A stretch of 64,000 nt of DNA from Scilla litardierei (Eukaryota; Streptophyta; Magnoliopsida; Asparagales; Asparagaceae): assembly GCA_030789695.1 (NCBI GenBank), contig CM061135.1, forward strand, positions 113,220,301 through 113,284,300. The letters are read 5' to 3'. The notes below the pieces were generated by a model. That model was not told where the DNA came from. It saw nothing but the letters and a program-made list of their open reading frames with translations, and did no database searches. Both the position numbers and the translations under genes were made by a program. Of the stretch, positions 33,514-45,128 are shown piece after piece; within the stretch, counting starts at the first letter, position 1, and every line of letters starts with the position of its first letter.

Positions 33514-34645
33514 ATGACAGGAAGACGTTTCACCCGTGGTGGGGGTAGTGGCGCGGTCCCTCATGATGAGGAGCCTGAGCGGGAACCCACCAGCGGTGAG
33601 ATGATGCGGATGATGCTCCAGATGATGCAAGTGCAGCAGGGCGTGCTTTTGCAAGTCCAGAATGCTCCACTTGCTCGAGCCGCCCGGGCTCTTTCGGATG
33701 CCCCTCGCTCTGAGCCAGGAGCGAAGCAATTTCGGGAGCTGGGTCCCGCATATTTTGATGGTTCTGAGGGTCCTCTGGCTGCCGATGAGTGGATTCGGAA
33801 CATTGAGGACAATCTGAAGATGGCCAAGATCACCCCGGCTGGATGGGTTGATTTGGCGAAGAGGCAACTCAAGGATAATGCTCGGAATTGGTGGGATGCG
33901 GAAGAGAAGATGTTGGTGGAGCCGGTAGCTTGGGCTACCTTCAAGGCTAGATTTGAGGGTGAGTTCTTTCCGAAGGCTGCCAGGGAGGAGATGCTGCAGC
34001 GTTTTATCGATTTGAAGCAAGGGAACTCGTCGGTGGACCTATATCACCAAGAGTTCATGAGGCTGAGTCGGTTTGCACCAAAGATGGTGCAGGACGCTGA
34101 GGAGAGAGCTCAGAGGTTCCTGCAGGGGCTTGCTTCGGAGCTCCAGAGTTTTGTGACCTCTTCTAACCGGGAGTCTTATCAGAAGGTTCTGGTAGCAGCT
34201 AAGAGGCAGGAGCTGCTCGTGAACCAGAGGAAGGGGTCTGTTATTGGTGCTGGGAAGAGGCCTGTGGAACAGGGGAGAGCAGTGGTTAGACCTGGATTCA
34301 GGCCTAATCAGTCTGCTCAGTTTAAGAGGCCAGGAGGGCCTATTCTGAAGTTTTGCCATTTCTGCGGTATGTCTGGCCACATCAAGGATCAGTGTCGGAA
34401 GTTTTTGGGCCAGTGCCTGGTTTGCGGTGATGCTTCTCATGCCGCGAAGGATTGTCGGCATGCGAATCAGCTGCGGAGGGCTCCTGTTGCAGCACAGCCG
34501 TTGCAGCAGTGAGCGTCTGTTCCTGCTGGCCGTGGAGCAGCTCTTGTTCCGTAGAGGCAGGCTTTTCAGCAGGCTGTTCCGCCGAGGAGGCATGCTTTTC
34601 TGATGACTGCTGCGGAGAGCGAGGCTGTGGATGAGGTTATCGCAG
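33514..34645 (+). pseudogene. gag: Gypsy-A copy 2 gag, two premature stops
   Basis: Same gag as copy 1 with a few substitutions (for example Ala-to-Thr at residue 2 and a Lys-to-Met in the first zinc knuckle). Stops are TGA at 34510-34512 (CGA in copy 1, a C-to-T change at CpG) and the shared TAG at 34552-34554. The frame is then open to the intron-like donor at 34646. The gag domain and both CCHC knuckles are present. Confidence 0.85.
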
Positions 34646-34758
34646 GTAGTCCTCAATCTAGCTGTTACTTTCCTAGCTGGTTTGATTGTTAGATTATGTT
34701 GTTTGCTTGAACATGGTTGTTTGCTAGACTAGGGTTTGATTGTTAATTGCTTGATTAG
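34646..34758 (+). other. Putative 113-bp GT-AG intron between gag and protease (copy 2)
   Basis: Identical in length and borders to 18102-18214. Removal places gag and protease in one frame. Confidence 0.55.
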
Positions 34759-37700
34759 GTGTGATTTTGGTTTGCACATTTCCTGCACGAGTCCTCTTTG
34801 ACTCTGGTGCATCGATGTGCATTATTTCTCGGAGCTTCATGGAGAGGCATTCCTTGTCGACGTCCCCTCTTCCCAAGAGTTGGAACATCGTTACAGGGAA
34901 TGGCGTGGTCTCGGTGCATCGTGGTTGCAATTCTTGCTCGTTGGTGGTCTGTTGACATGAGCTTTTTGCTGATTTCATTATCAACGACATCATCAACTAT
35001 GATGCAGTTCTTGGGATGGACTGGCTTGCGAGCTTCTATGCTACGATTGACTGCAGGAGGAAGAAGGTGGTGTTTGAGATTCCCGGACATCCAGTATTTG
35101 AGTTCAGTCGTGGTAGCAGTTCGCTTGGTCCTGTCAGATTTCGGGCCAGGCCGGTGGAGGCTGTGGCTATGCAGATGGAGCTGGAGTTGCCAGCTGTGGT
35201 GCGAGATTTTGGCGACGTCTTCCCCGAGGAGATGTCTGGTTTGCCGCCTGATCGGGCTTTGGAATTTTCTATCGATCTTGTTCCAGGTGCGCAGCCGATT
35301 TCGAAGGCGCCGTATCGTATGGCACCTGCAGAATTGGAAGAGTTGCGGAAGCAATTGGATGAGCTTTTGCAGAAGGGTTATATTAATCCTAGCGTGTCTC
35401 CGTGGGGAGCCCCGGTGTTGCTGGTGAAGAAGAAAGATGGTTCGCGTCGCATGTGCGTGGATTACCGGGAGTTGAATGCGGTGACCATTAAGAATAAATA
35501 CCCGTTGCCTCGCATCGATGATATTTTTGATCAGCTTGGAGGTTCGCGGGTGTTTTCAAAATTGGATTTGAGGAGTGGTTACCATCAGTTGAAGGTGAAG
35601 AAGGATGATGTTCCGAAGACAGCGTTCAGGACGAAGTATGGACACTATGAGTTTGTGGTTATGCCTTTCGACGTAACTAACGCGCCCGCAGTTTTCATGA
35701 ATCTGATGAACCTGATTTTCTACGACTTTTTGGATAAGTTTTTCGTTATCTTTATTGACGACATTCTGATCTATTCCAAGTCGGAGGAAGAGCATGCCTC
35801 GCACTTAAGGACGGTGTTGGAGATTTTGAGGAAGCATCGTTTGTATGCTAAGTTTTCGAAGTGCGAGTTTTGGCTGGATCGAGTTGCTTTTCTCGGGCAT
35901 GTGGTGACTGGAGATGGTATTTCAGTGGATCCCGAGAAGATTAGGGCCATCAGGGAGTGGCCTGTTCCGTCGTCTGCGTCTGAGATTCGGAGTTTCCTTG
36001 GACTTGCTGGTTATTATCGGCGATTCATTAAGGACTTTTCTCGTATTGCTGAGCCGATGACCAGGTTAACGCGGAAGGATGTTGCTTTTGTTTGGTCGGG
36101 TGATTGTGAGAGTGCTTTTGGTGTTCTGAAGGAGAGGTTGACGACTGCCCCTATTCTTGTTGTGCCTGATCGCAGCGGTGGATTTGAGATCTTTTGCGAT
36201 GCTTCTGGCAAGGGTCTCGGTTGTGTATTGCATCAGCACGGGCATGTTGTGGCGTATGCGTCTCATCAGCTTAAGGTTCATGAGAAGAATTACCCGACGC
36301 ATGATTTGGAGTTGGCTGCCGTTGTGTTTGCTCTTAAGATTTGGAGGCACTTCCTGCTGAGTGAGAAAGTGAAGATTTTCACCGATCACAAAAGCTTGAA
36401 GTATATTTTCACTCAGAAGGAGCTCAACATGCGACAGCGTCGATGGTTGGAGCTTATGGCGGATTATGAGATTGATTTGCAGTTTCACCCTGGCAAGGTG
36501 AATGTGGTTCCGGATGCTTTGAGTAGGCTTCCAGCGGTGATGATTTTGACCTCGCAGTGGAGATTGCAGCAGGATTTTTGCGAGTCTGGTGTGGAGATTG
36601 TTCTTCCTGGGGAGGCTTCGTCGTTGATGTACATGCAGGTACAGTCGACGATCGTGAATCGGATTAAGGCTGGCCAGGCTGAGGATCCGAAGCTGGTGAA
36701 GATTCGAGAGAAGGTGGAAGCCGGTCTGCGGACTGACTTTTTGATTCATGAGGATGGCTCGCTGAGGTTCGGAGCCAGGTTGTGTGTGCCAGCTGGGGAT
36801 ATCAGAGAGGAGTTGATGGTGGAGGCACACAGTTCGCCGTATTCTGTGCATCCTGGTGGCACCAAGATGTACCAGGATCTCCGTCTAAATTATTGGTGGC
36901 ATGGTATGAAGAGGAGCGTGGCTCGGAGTGTAGCCAAGTGCTTGGTTTGCCAGCAAGTGAAGGCGGAGCATCAGCGTACGGCCGGGTTGCTACAACCGAT
37001 TCCGATTCCGGAGTGGAAATGGCAACACATCACTATGGATTTCGTGACTGGACTACCTCGGAGTCCGAAGCAGAATGACGCGATTTGGGTGATCGTAGAT
37101 CGATTGACCAAATCCGCGCACTTTATTCCGTTCCGAGTGGGACAGTCCACTGAGGCGCTAGCGAGGAGATATATGGAGGTAAACTTCTTTTACTCTCCGT
37201 TTTATTTCCTTTTCCTAGTTTGGATAGTGATGTAACGTGAATCGTGCAGGAGGTTGTGCGACTTCATGGAGTCCCCATGAGTATCGTGTCTGACAGAGAC
37301 ACGAGGTTCACATCTCAGTTCTGGCAGAGTTTGCAGAAGAGCTTGGGTACGCGTCTGAGTTTCAGCACGGCGTACCATCCGCAGACGGATGGCCAGTCCG
37401 AGAGGACGATTCAGATTTTGGAAGACATGCTGAGGGCGTGCATGTTGGATTTCAAGGGTTCGTGGGAGGACCATCTGCATTTGGTGGAGTTCTCTTACAA
37501 CAACAGCTTCCAGGCGAGTATTGGCATGGCGCCATTCGCCGCTCTTTATGGGAGGAAATGTCGATCGCCATTGAGTTGGGATGACGTTGGTGATCGGGAG
37601 TTGTTGGGACCTGAGATGATCGTGGAGGCCGTGGATATCGTCAGGAATATTCGGGAGAGGTTGAGAATTGCTCAGGACCGTTTTAAGCATTGGGCGGATG

Positions 37701-38091
37701 CTAAACGTCGTCCTTTGGAGTTTCAGCCGGGCGACCATGTGTTCTTGAAGATTTCCCCGAATCGTGGTGTGATTCGTTTTGGGAAGCGTGGAAAGTTGAG
37801 CCCGCGATACATTGGACCGTTTGACGTTTTGGAGAGGGTTGGCGAGGTAGCTTATCGCTTGGCCTTGCCGCCGTCTTTGGAAGGAGTTCACAATGTTTTC
37901 CATGTGTCGCAGCTTCGTCGATACATTAGCGATCTGTCTCATACGGTGGATTTTTCGGAGATTACCGTTCGCCCCGATATGACGTATGACCAGCATCCAG
38001 TGCAGATTCTGGACAGGCGTCAGAAATCGATTCGGAACAAGATTGTCAATCTTGTGAGGGTGATGTGGCGACACGGCTCAACTGGAGAGTC
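34759..38091 (+). pseudogene. pol: Gypsy-A copy 2 pol, truncated in the chromodomain
   Basis: Protease, reverse transcriptase, RNase H and integrase are as in copy 1. The protease has a TGA at 34953-34955 (GGA in copy 1) but keeps Ser where copy 1 has a stop. RT from 35016 is open through VDYRELN and FIDDILIYS to the integrase core, and the integrase second exon (37250-38091) has Gln where copy 1 has TAG. Sequence ends inside the chromodomain at GGAGAGTC (38091), where it breaks into Athila-B 3' sequence. The chromodomain end, polypurine tract and third LTR are missing. Confidence 0.9.
37179..37249 (+). other. Putative 71-bp GT-AG intron inside integrase (copy 2)
   Basis: GTAAAC...GTGCAG, with the same length and borders as 20635-20705 and one base difference in the body. 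Both copies need its removal for an open integrase. Confidence 0.6.
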
Positions 38092-39110
38092 ATGCTTCGA
38101 TTATCATACCTGTCCTAGGAATGGCCCCTAGATTATCATGCTTCGATTTGAATATGTGGTATTTGCTTCCAATGTCTGCTTCTATATGCATGAATATTTT
38201 ATATCATATATTTCAATTCACATGTTTCGGGATTGCACAATTAGGACTAGGATAACCCATTTAGCTTATGATCTGATTAGCGAAAAATCTCCTTTGCCCA
38301 AGTGTTTAGAATCCAATTTCTTTTTTATTTTACTTGGTGCAAATCCCCTCGTCGTGTACCGTTCTCCCACTTGGGAGAGTACACATGTATATATCCCAAA
38401 CTCCAAAATTACAAAAAAGAGAGATAAGAAAAACCCAAAAAAGAAAAGAAAAGAGAAAAAGAAAAAATATGTATAGCCAAAAATCCAAAAAAATACAAAT
38501 ACGCAAAACCAAAAAAAATTCCCGTGTGAATATTTTTCCTATCTACCGAGAATAAAGGGAAGGCGAGAGTTTGCACCGAGTGTTCTACTCCACACCTTCT
38601 CAATCTCCATCGTTTTCGAACACACTTGGCATTGGGACTTTCTAGCAATTATCTTGGCAATAGTGTGGTGATTTCTAGTCCCTAGCTGTAGAGTCCACGA
38701 TACATGATACGCTTCAATTCTCATACTTTTCTTATGCATGCTTGAGCTATATTTCACCGCTATTTCGAATCGAATCGATATTTGGGTCATTCCTTGGGTA
38801 TGTGTATATGGAGCTTTATTGCACAATGTAGATAGTGACACCGTCTGCTAGCACACGACCACACTCACTCGCGCTTCATCGCATGGGCCCACGACACTTG
38901 TATGGACTCGTATTCCTTGGTTTAGTGTTGTGATTTGTCGCATTCTTGCTTAGTGTGGTGTGTTTGATTTTGTGGCTCTGACGGGCGATTTAGGATTTTG
39001 CTTTCTTTTTCTGTTTCTCTCTCTCTATCTATCTCTCTCTATTTTCCCTCCGAGCTCCTACTCTCACTCGTCTTCCTCGAGGACGAGGAAGGGTTTAACT
39101 TGGGGGATTT
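38092..39110 (+). other. Athila-B 3' interior: junction filler, untranslated region, hairpin and polypurine tract
   Basis: 38092-38107 repeats a sequence found 45 bases downstream and looks like filler at the break with Gypsy-A. From 38108 the sequence aligns with 53329-54322 of Athila-A. It includes a long purine-only stretch (about 38410-38468) and ends with CTTCCTCG-AGGA-CGAGGAAG (39072-39091) and the tract CTTGGGGGATTT. No coding is seen. Confidence 0.8.
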
Positions 39111-41162
39111 TGACTTGCGTTTATATTTTATATATTCACGCACGTCTTCTTCATGATTTTCCGTCGTTTTCCGTTGTTTCATACCCATTCTTTTGTGATT
39201 TTTAGTTTTCGTTCACTTCTTTGTGTTTTGTGTAAATGCAGGAGATTTCCAGCGTTGGGGACATATAAAGAAGATATCATGAGTCCTCGGATCAACAGGA
39301 GGAGTCACGCGCGATCCAGAGGGTCAAACGACGAAGATTGCTATTTTTCAGCCCTCAACCGATCGGTTGGACACAGCCAACTGATCGGTGATGCACGCAT
39401 GTTCGACCCAGGCATGAGCTGAAGTGAAGAGCGGCTCACCCGATCGGTTCAGCGATCGGGTGAGATCGACACAGCTCTCTGTCTTTCGAGCTTAATTCCA
39501 ACCGATCGGGTGATATCTCACCCGATCGGTTCATCTGAAGCTGAAGTTTCCCAAACGACGACCCGGTCATGCCACCCGTTCTCCTCAGCGACCGGTTGAT
39601 GCTTTTGAAGCCCGATGTCCAAAGTGACTGTCAGATCACCCGATCGGTTGACACTTCAACAGACCGGGTGGCCTTTTCTTCCCCTTTCACGCATTACTGC
39701 TCATTCATTGAAGATCTACTATCATTCCAGAGGGATTTTGGGTGATCTCTTATTTTTCGACATCGGCATCGTCGTTAGCTTTCCAACGATAGGTCGCATG
39801 CCCAAATCCAATTTTTCTACATTTTTCTGGAATTTTCTGAGCACAGCTGTGTGCTGAAAGTGGGTGATGTCTGGATTTCCGGTTCAACCGATCGGTTGGC
39901 CATCCGGGTGGCCGTCCGGGTGAGCCAATTTTCAGCAGCTGAAGTCTCTGTTTATTCCCACCCAATCGGGTGATCTTCCACCCGATCGGGTGGGCCTATT
40001 TTGACAGTTTTAGTTCACCCGATCGGGTGGGCCTGTTTTGACAGTTTTAGTGGGTTTTCTGGACCCGAACGTTGGGGTTTGGGGGGGTTATTTATATGAG
40101 TTTGGGCACGACTTGGAGGATGATCTCCCCCATTTTTTGAGCAGTTTTTCTCCCCTTCCTTGGGAGTTTTAGGTTAGGTTAGATTAGGGTTTTATCCTAC
40201 AATAAACCTTGTAATGGATTGATGGGTTTAATTGCAAGCTAAGTATTTCTTTCTCTTGTTTCCCATTACTTTGTGTTGTTTTCATTTTGCTCGATGGTGA
40301 ATGTGTGTTTGTCACTTTTATTGATTTCTATCATGTTCTTCACCATTGAGTAGTATTTAATGAACCCTAATACGGGTTAGGGTAGGATTGATGCTTGGAA
40401 TTTACGTTTGACTTGATTGCATGGTATGTGTTCGATGGAATGTGTCAATGGGGATTTCTAGCAATCTGAGTCCAATTCGTTTGGCAACACACTAGTTGTG
40501 TTGGGGATTGGGGTCCGGTGTCTTGTCCAGTCAAGATCTGCTTCGATGTATTGCTAGAAATCACATTCGACCTATTTGGCCATTAGGGTTACGCGGGGGT
40601 GTTTTATTGTCATTGGCGGGAGAAAGACCGCCTCTGACCATCAGGCCAAGGGGGAATAAACTTGGCGTTTGACTCCCTAGCCATAGCTCACACCCCTAGC
40701 GTAGACATCGAGTCCTTGCGCGTGGGAACGGCTTGGACGAAATGTTGGGATTTATCATTGTGGCCTTAATGCTCCCGGTTGCGGAAGGTGTTAATGGACA
40801 TGTCATTGCCCACCGTCCGAAACTGGGTAGACCTAGCGTACTAGGCATCGACCGCAATATTGGGCCATGGACGCTAGGTACCACCTTTTGGTGGCAATGT
40901 CTCACCCTGGGTCAAGTCAAATGCCAAGTGTCATGAGTGCTCTAGCCCGTGTTTGTGGGGATTCATTTCGTGTCTTTTTATTTCTTCTCTTTATTTCTAC
41001 ACTTCCACCCATATTATCCGCGTAGCTAGCACACAACCTAGGTGAGGCTAGTAGCCATTCAATCCATCCACCTCCCTGAGTTCGATAAACCTGCACCCTA
41101 CACTAACCGTGCACTTGTGGTAAAACGACACCGCGCTCATACCGTAAACGGGGCGTCGGTCA
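39111..41162 (+). repeat. Athila-B 3' LTR
   Basis: 2052 bp, TGACTTGCG...GTCGGTCA. The CCGATCGG array is at about 39356-40035, with extra repeat units compared with the 5' LTR. It is followed by the TTGCT duplication and then by the interrupted gag of Athila-C. Confidence 0.92.
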
Positions 41163-41167
41163 TTGCT

Positions 41168-42630
41168 CCTAGGATTTGGCTCTGGTTTGGCCGACAATTG
41201 ATGTTGGGCCTTATTAAGCAAGGAAATCTGTTCCGCCAATTGCGCCACTATAGTATTGAGACTATCTTGGCCCGCCGCCAATCTTGCATTGATTTTCTTC
41301 TGCTTGACCATAAATTCTTCAAATCTAATCTGATGCTCTGACCTCTGTGGTGTCGACGGTAAATTTTGGGGCCTCCATCCTTGATTGATTCCGAGGGGTC
41401 TATAAGGCCCCAGTTGTTGCCTCTGCTGGAATTGTTGTTGTTGCGGCAGTCTTTGTTGGTATGGTTATAATTAAGGTGGCAGCTGGGCTTGTTGTGGTGG
41501 TGGTGGTTGTTGTTGAGGAGGGGTTAAGGCTCCACTGTTGTTAGCATTTGGAAACCCGGGGTGACTCTTCCAAACTGGATTCACCCAAGATCCATTATTA
41601 ACTCCACCTTGAACATACTAAACTTGCTCCATAGCTTCCTCACTAGCCTCACCGCCAACATACATAACTTGGCCTTGCCAATCATTAGATGTAGATGTGT
41701 CAGGTGCAACAAGAGGCTCGCATAACTTCTTCGCAAGTCTCTCTACCACTCTAGATAGAGAGTCAAACTTCGTCGCTAACTCTGCCACTGCCTTTGCTTC
41801 GTAGATGCTTGCCAGCTTCACTGATGATGATGTTTGGCCCCTCTCATCAGCACACTGCTGATTGTTAGATGCCATCTCCTCTAATAACGTCGTAGCATCC
41901 TCTGGCATCTTTGACAATATATCTCCATTGGCGGTGGCATTAATGATCATCTTTGTATCCGCCCTTAGGCCATTGTAAAAACTGTGCACGAGCTCCCAAT
42001 CATCGATGTTATGGTGGGGATATTAGTGTTGTAGACATTTGAAGCGCTTCCACACCACATATAAAGGTTCTTGGAGGGCCCCTGCTTAAAAGACATCAAT
42101 GAATTTCTTATCTTCATTGTCTTCGATGGCAGATAGAACTTGTTGACGAATGTGCTTGCCAGCTCGTCCTAAGTAGTGAAGGTGCCATGTGCTTGCGTCC
42201 TCAACCAATATTGAGCGTTATCTCGGAGAGTGAAGGGGAAAAGGCGCAGATGGATGGCGTCCTCCAATACATTGGGGATATGAAAAGCGGTGCCCTTCGC
42301 CAAGAACATCTGGAGATGGTAATGCAGATTTTCATGTGCATTCTAATAGAAGGGGTCTTGTTACATCAGCACAATAAGCCCTATCTTCAGCTCGAAATTC
42401 TTATTTGGCGGTAACTCCAGCATGAGTATGGAAGATGTAGTAGCCGAGTTGTTTGGAGTAAGCCTAACCCGGATGGAAATATACCTAACGGGCCTTCGGT
42501 GAACATTCTCCTCTGCCATTTGATCTTCCTCTAGAATCTGTCTCTTTTCTGCTCTTAATCTCCTTGTCATGCGCTCGATCTCGGGATTAAATAATATATC
42601 CTCCTCAGTCGCCCATGATCGCGTGTACAT
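41168..42630 (-). pseudogene. gag: Athila-C gag, broken
   Basis: The minus-strand N-terminus (42630-42364) begins with an NPEIER block typical of Athila Gag. A retrotransposon gag domain follows in several frames (LFPFTLRDNA-like near 42230, SFYNGLRADTKM at 41985-41950, EMASNNQQ near 41870). Then come a Gln/Pro-rich stretch (41560-41400) and a coiled-coil-like segment (41310-41200). Stops occur at 42363, 42160, 42075 and near 41470. Athila-B interrupts it at NPRSN; reading continues at 12217. Gag forms the virus-like particle; this copy cannot. Confidence 0.82.
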
Positions 42631-42730
42631 GCACAGAAAAAGAGACTAGCGTTATCACAATATAGGAATAAAAAGGAAATAAAGAAAATGAAAATGAAAT
42701 AGCTAAGTAAAGATGTAGAAAATCGTAGCC

Positions 42731-42748
42731 TCCCCTGTAATGGCGCCA
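42731..42748 (-). other. Primer-binding site, degenerate tRNA-Asp type (Athila-C)
   Basis: On the minus strand TGGCGCCATTACAGGGGA starts 6 bases after the LTR end. It matches the plant tRNA-Asp complement at 15 of 18 positions. Confidence 0.75.
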
Positions 42749-42754
42749 AAAACT

Positions 42755-44198
42755 TGGTTGTCTCGAAATACAACTCTGGAAAAAATGTAGTTTTACTGCA
42801 AGCGCACGATCTAGTGGCAAGAGGATATCGATCACGGGGAGGAACTAATGATGGTAATCTATATGATTTACTAAGCTATTCGTGGAAATTTAGTTTTGAA
42901 AGAGTTGATGTCACAATCATTCAAGTATCGATGTAAATTCAATATATAAAAATGTCTAGGGCTTGGGAATCCCCACTATAGATCTCAAGTAATCTTTGAA
43001 AATTATGAATCTCAATATTACTAAACTTGGGTTTAAGGTGAACTTGTCGTAACTAAATAGAGTACCAACGCACGCTCTTGCGCTATGCAAGTCTATAGCA
43101 ATCTAAACTAGAGCCTCGCTCTCTCGCAAGACTAGTTCAAAATACTAGCATTAAGATCGACAATTAGTTCTAATCCCGACTCAAGCTCACTCTCGTGCAA
43201 CTTAAGTTCGGATCTAGATTGTGATAGTTCGTACTCGTTTCACCATCGTGTAAACGAATATAAGTATAGAAATATAATAAAGATGCTATCTTTGGTCACT
43301 CTCGCACACTAAATCTAGTGAATCTTGATTATATATCTAAATCAAATAGCTAGAACTCCCATAGATCAAGATCCTCTCTCGAGCTCTCAAGATCCAATAG
43401 AAATCCCTATCTATCCATAGTAATCCAATCATAATATAACATTTAGCAATTCTAGCAACATTGAAATCCAACTAATATCACAAATCTTACTTTAGATCGG
43501 CCTCAAACCCTAGTTTGCAATCTGGGCTGACGGTGCCACTCGACGGAGTGAATAGCTCACTCGGTCGAGTGAGGAATCCACTTCAAAATCAGAATATCAG
43601 CATTCTGGGATCCTCAGACCACTCGATCGAGTAGTCTGCTCATTCAGTCGAGTGGAGTTTGTACTCGGTAGAGTGGAGTCTCCTGCAGATCCTCCAAAAA
43701 ACAAAGAAGTGTCAAAGATTTTCTTCACAAAATTTTGATCCACTCGGTCGATTGGAATCCTCACTCGGTCGAGTGGAAATTATCTCTTTGATGAGTACAT
43801 TTTAGCTCTCAATCAGGCTTGGTTCGTCGCATCAGCTTCACTAGATCGAGTGAGCCGCTTCACTCGGTTGAGTAAGCCCCTTCACTCGGCCGAGTAGCCT
43901 GTAAATCTTCTCAAAAATCCTTCTTCTTGCTTCCTCGTTGATTTCTTTGCCTCTCTTCCTCTTCTACTCATTCTCCAGCACCGTTAGCTCTCCATTATCG
44001 TCATCAATGATGCTTCGGGACATGTGTATGTGCTTATGGCTCCAAATTTCTCCCGATTGCTCCATATCTCCGGAAATCAGACAATACCAAGAAATAGTAA
44101 AAAGTATCGCGAAATCATCATATAATCGTGCATATTGCGATATGAGCAATCATGGCAAGCAAAAATGCAGAAATAAAGTGTAAAATATGAGCCTATCA
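42755..44198 (-). repeat. Athila-C 5' LTR
   Basis: Minus strand from TGATAGGC (44198) to ...ACAACCA (42755), 1444 bp. The CTCGGTCGAG array is at 43541-43900. The TATA-containing part seen in the other LTR is missing here. U5 is rich in GCGAGAG/TTGCACGAG-type runs (43000-43320). It is strongly diverged from 4888-5776, which marks great age. Confidence 0.8.
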
Positions 44199-44893
44199 GC
44201 AGTATCCTTTGTAACTCACTCTCAAGACCTGACGGACATTTCATATGACAACAAAATGAAATGTCCATCAGCGAGGGTTAGTCCCCAAGTATGTCCCCAT
44301 AATAAAAGAATAATCATACATATAAGAAGGACATAAGGCAAAGCATAACATGAGTATGATATGAGCATAATGAATGCATAGTATGAGCATAGTATAAGCA
44401 AAGCATGCACATGTCAAGTAACATATGTAAAAACTGAGAACGACATGTGATAAAAGGACTGAATAAGATATTCATGGCAATACTTTTGTGACAACATGTT
44501 CTAGTGTTAAGTCTATGTCTGAGGGCATATTATGTAACTAAAATGCACAGTACCATCGAGAGCTCTCCGTGGCGCTACTTATCGATCCCTTTCCATAGGC
44601 GACGGTCAAGTACTTTTCTCCACTTAGTGTGAGTGGAGATAAAGTTGTAATGTGGATCCAGTCACTCCATTGCACTCTGTGACATCTGGACTATCCCAAT
44701 CCCATGTGTCAAGTTAAGTGCCAGGTCCATCATTCGTGTTACATCAAAGATAGTAAGCATATCGGTATGGTTCCATCGGTCATACGTTACAGTTGCATCA
44801 TATCAGATGCATCTAGCATATCCATCAGTGTCTCATGAGTTCATGCATAAGTTTAACATAATTTTATGGCAAGTGATAAGTAGCCAATTCTAT
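44199..44893. other. LTR-like remnant between Athila-C and LINE-2
   Basis: No coding. It begins with a 14-bp hairpin (44231-44269, one mismatch) whose loop contains GACAAC, the same loop core as the third stem-loop of the Gypsy-A and LARD-1 LTRs. A run of ATGAGCATA-type repeats follows (44340-44410). I infer a piece of another related LTR on the plus strand. Both edges are cut. Confidence 0.35.
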
Positions 44894-45128
44894 ATTTTTT
44901 TGGAGAATATGCTTTGCATCTTTATTGATACTAGAAAAAAAGTACAAGACTCTAGGGAGGAAGAAGGATGTTTGTAAGGCGGGGAAAGAGCACATGCTCC
45001 ATCACCCCCAACCAAAACAAGCACCTTTCGCTATCCAAAGAGCAAAATAGAAACAAAGATTACAATATCAACAACCTAAAGGATCAACCCCCAGTTTGAA
45101 GGGGGGAGCTCTCACCACCGTCAAGATT

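Larger units (their letters stand above)
12223..41162 (+). mobile_element. Athila-B: Athila-type element reduced to LTRs and edges, host of the Gypsy-A nest
   Basis: The LTRs 12223-14222 and 39111-41162 start TGA and end GGTCA. The 5-bp target duplication TTGCT is exact at 12218-12222 and 41163-41167. After the 5' LTR comes a tRNA-Asp primer site (14229). Before the 3' LTR come a hairpin and the tract TTGGGGGATTT. Only 143 bases of the 5' interior (14223-14365) and about 1 kb of the 3' interior (38108-39110) remain. The rest was lost when the Gypsy-A array entered or recombined. It inserted in the gag of Athila-C in opposite orientation. It is related to Athila-A: similar LTR start, CCGATCGG arrays and 3' untranslated region. 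Confidence 0.9.
4888..44198 (-). mobile_element. Athila-C: old Athila-type Ty3/gypsy element, pol-less, interrupted
   Basis: Read on the minus strand the order is 5' LTR (44198-42755), tRNA-Asp-type primer site (42748-42731), gag (from 42630), gag end and protease (to 11045), spacer with promoter-like array (10600-10194), ORF1 (about 9720-7640), internal G-tract module, 3' untranslated region, hairpin and polypurine tract, and a truncated 3' LTR (5776-4888). Athila-B is inserted in its gag at 12217/41168. Reverse transcriptase, RNase H and integrase are absent. The outer end of the 3' LTR is lost, so no target duplication can be read. Many stops and strong LTR divergence make it the oldest element in the nest. 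Confidence 0.85.

Noticed and set aside
41400..41500. CAA/TTG-rich run considered as a satellite or microsatellite
   Set aside because: It is the minus-strand poly-Gln coding part of Athila-C gag.
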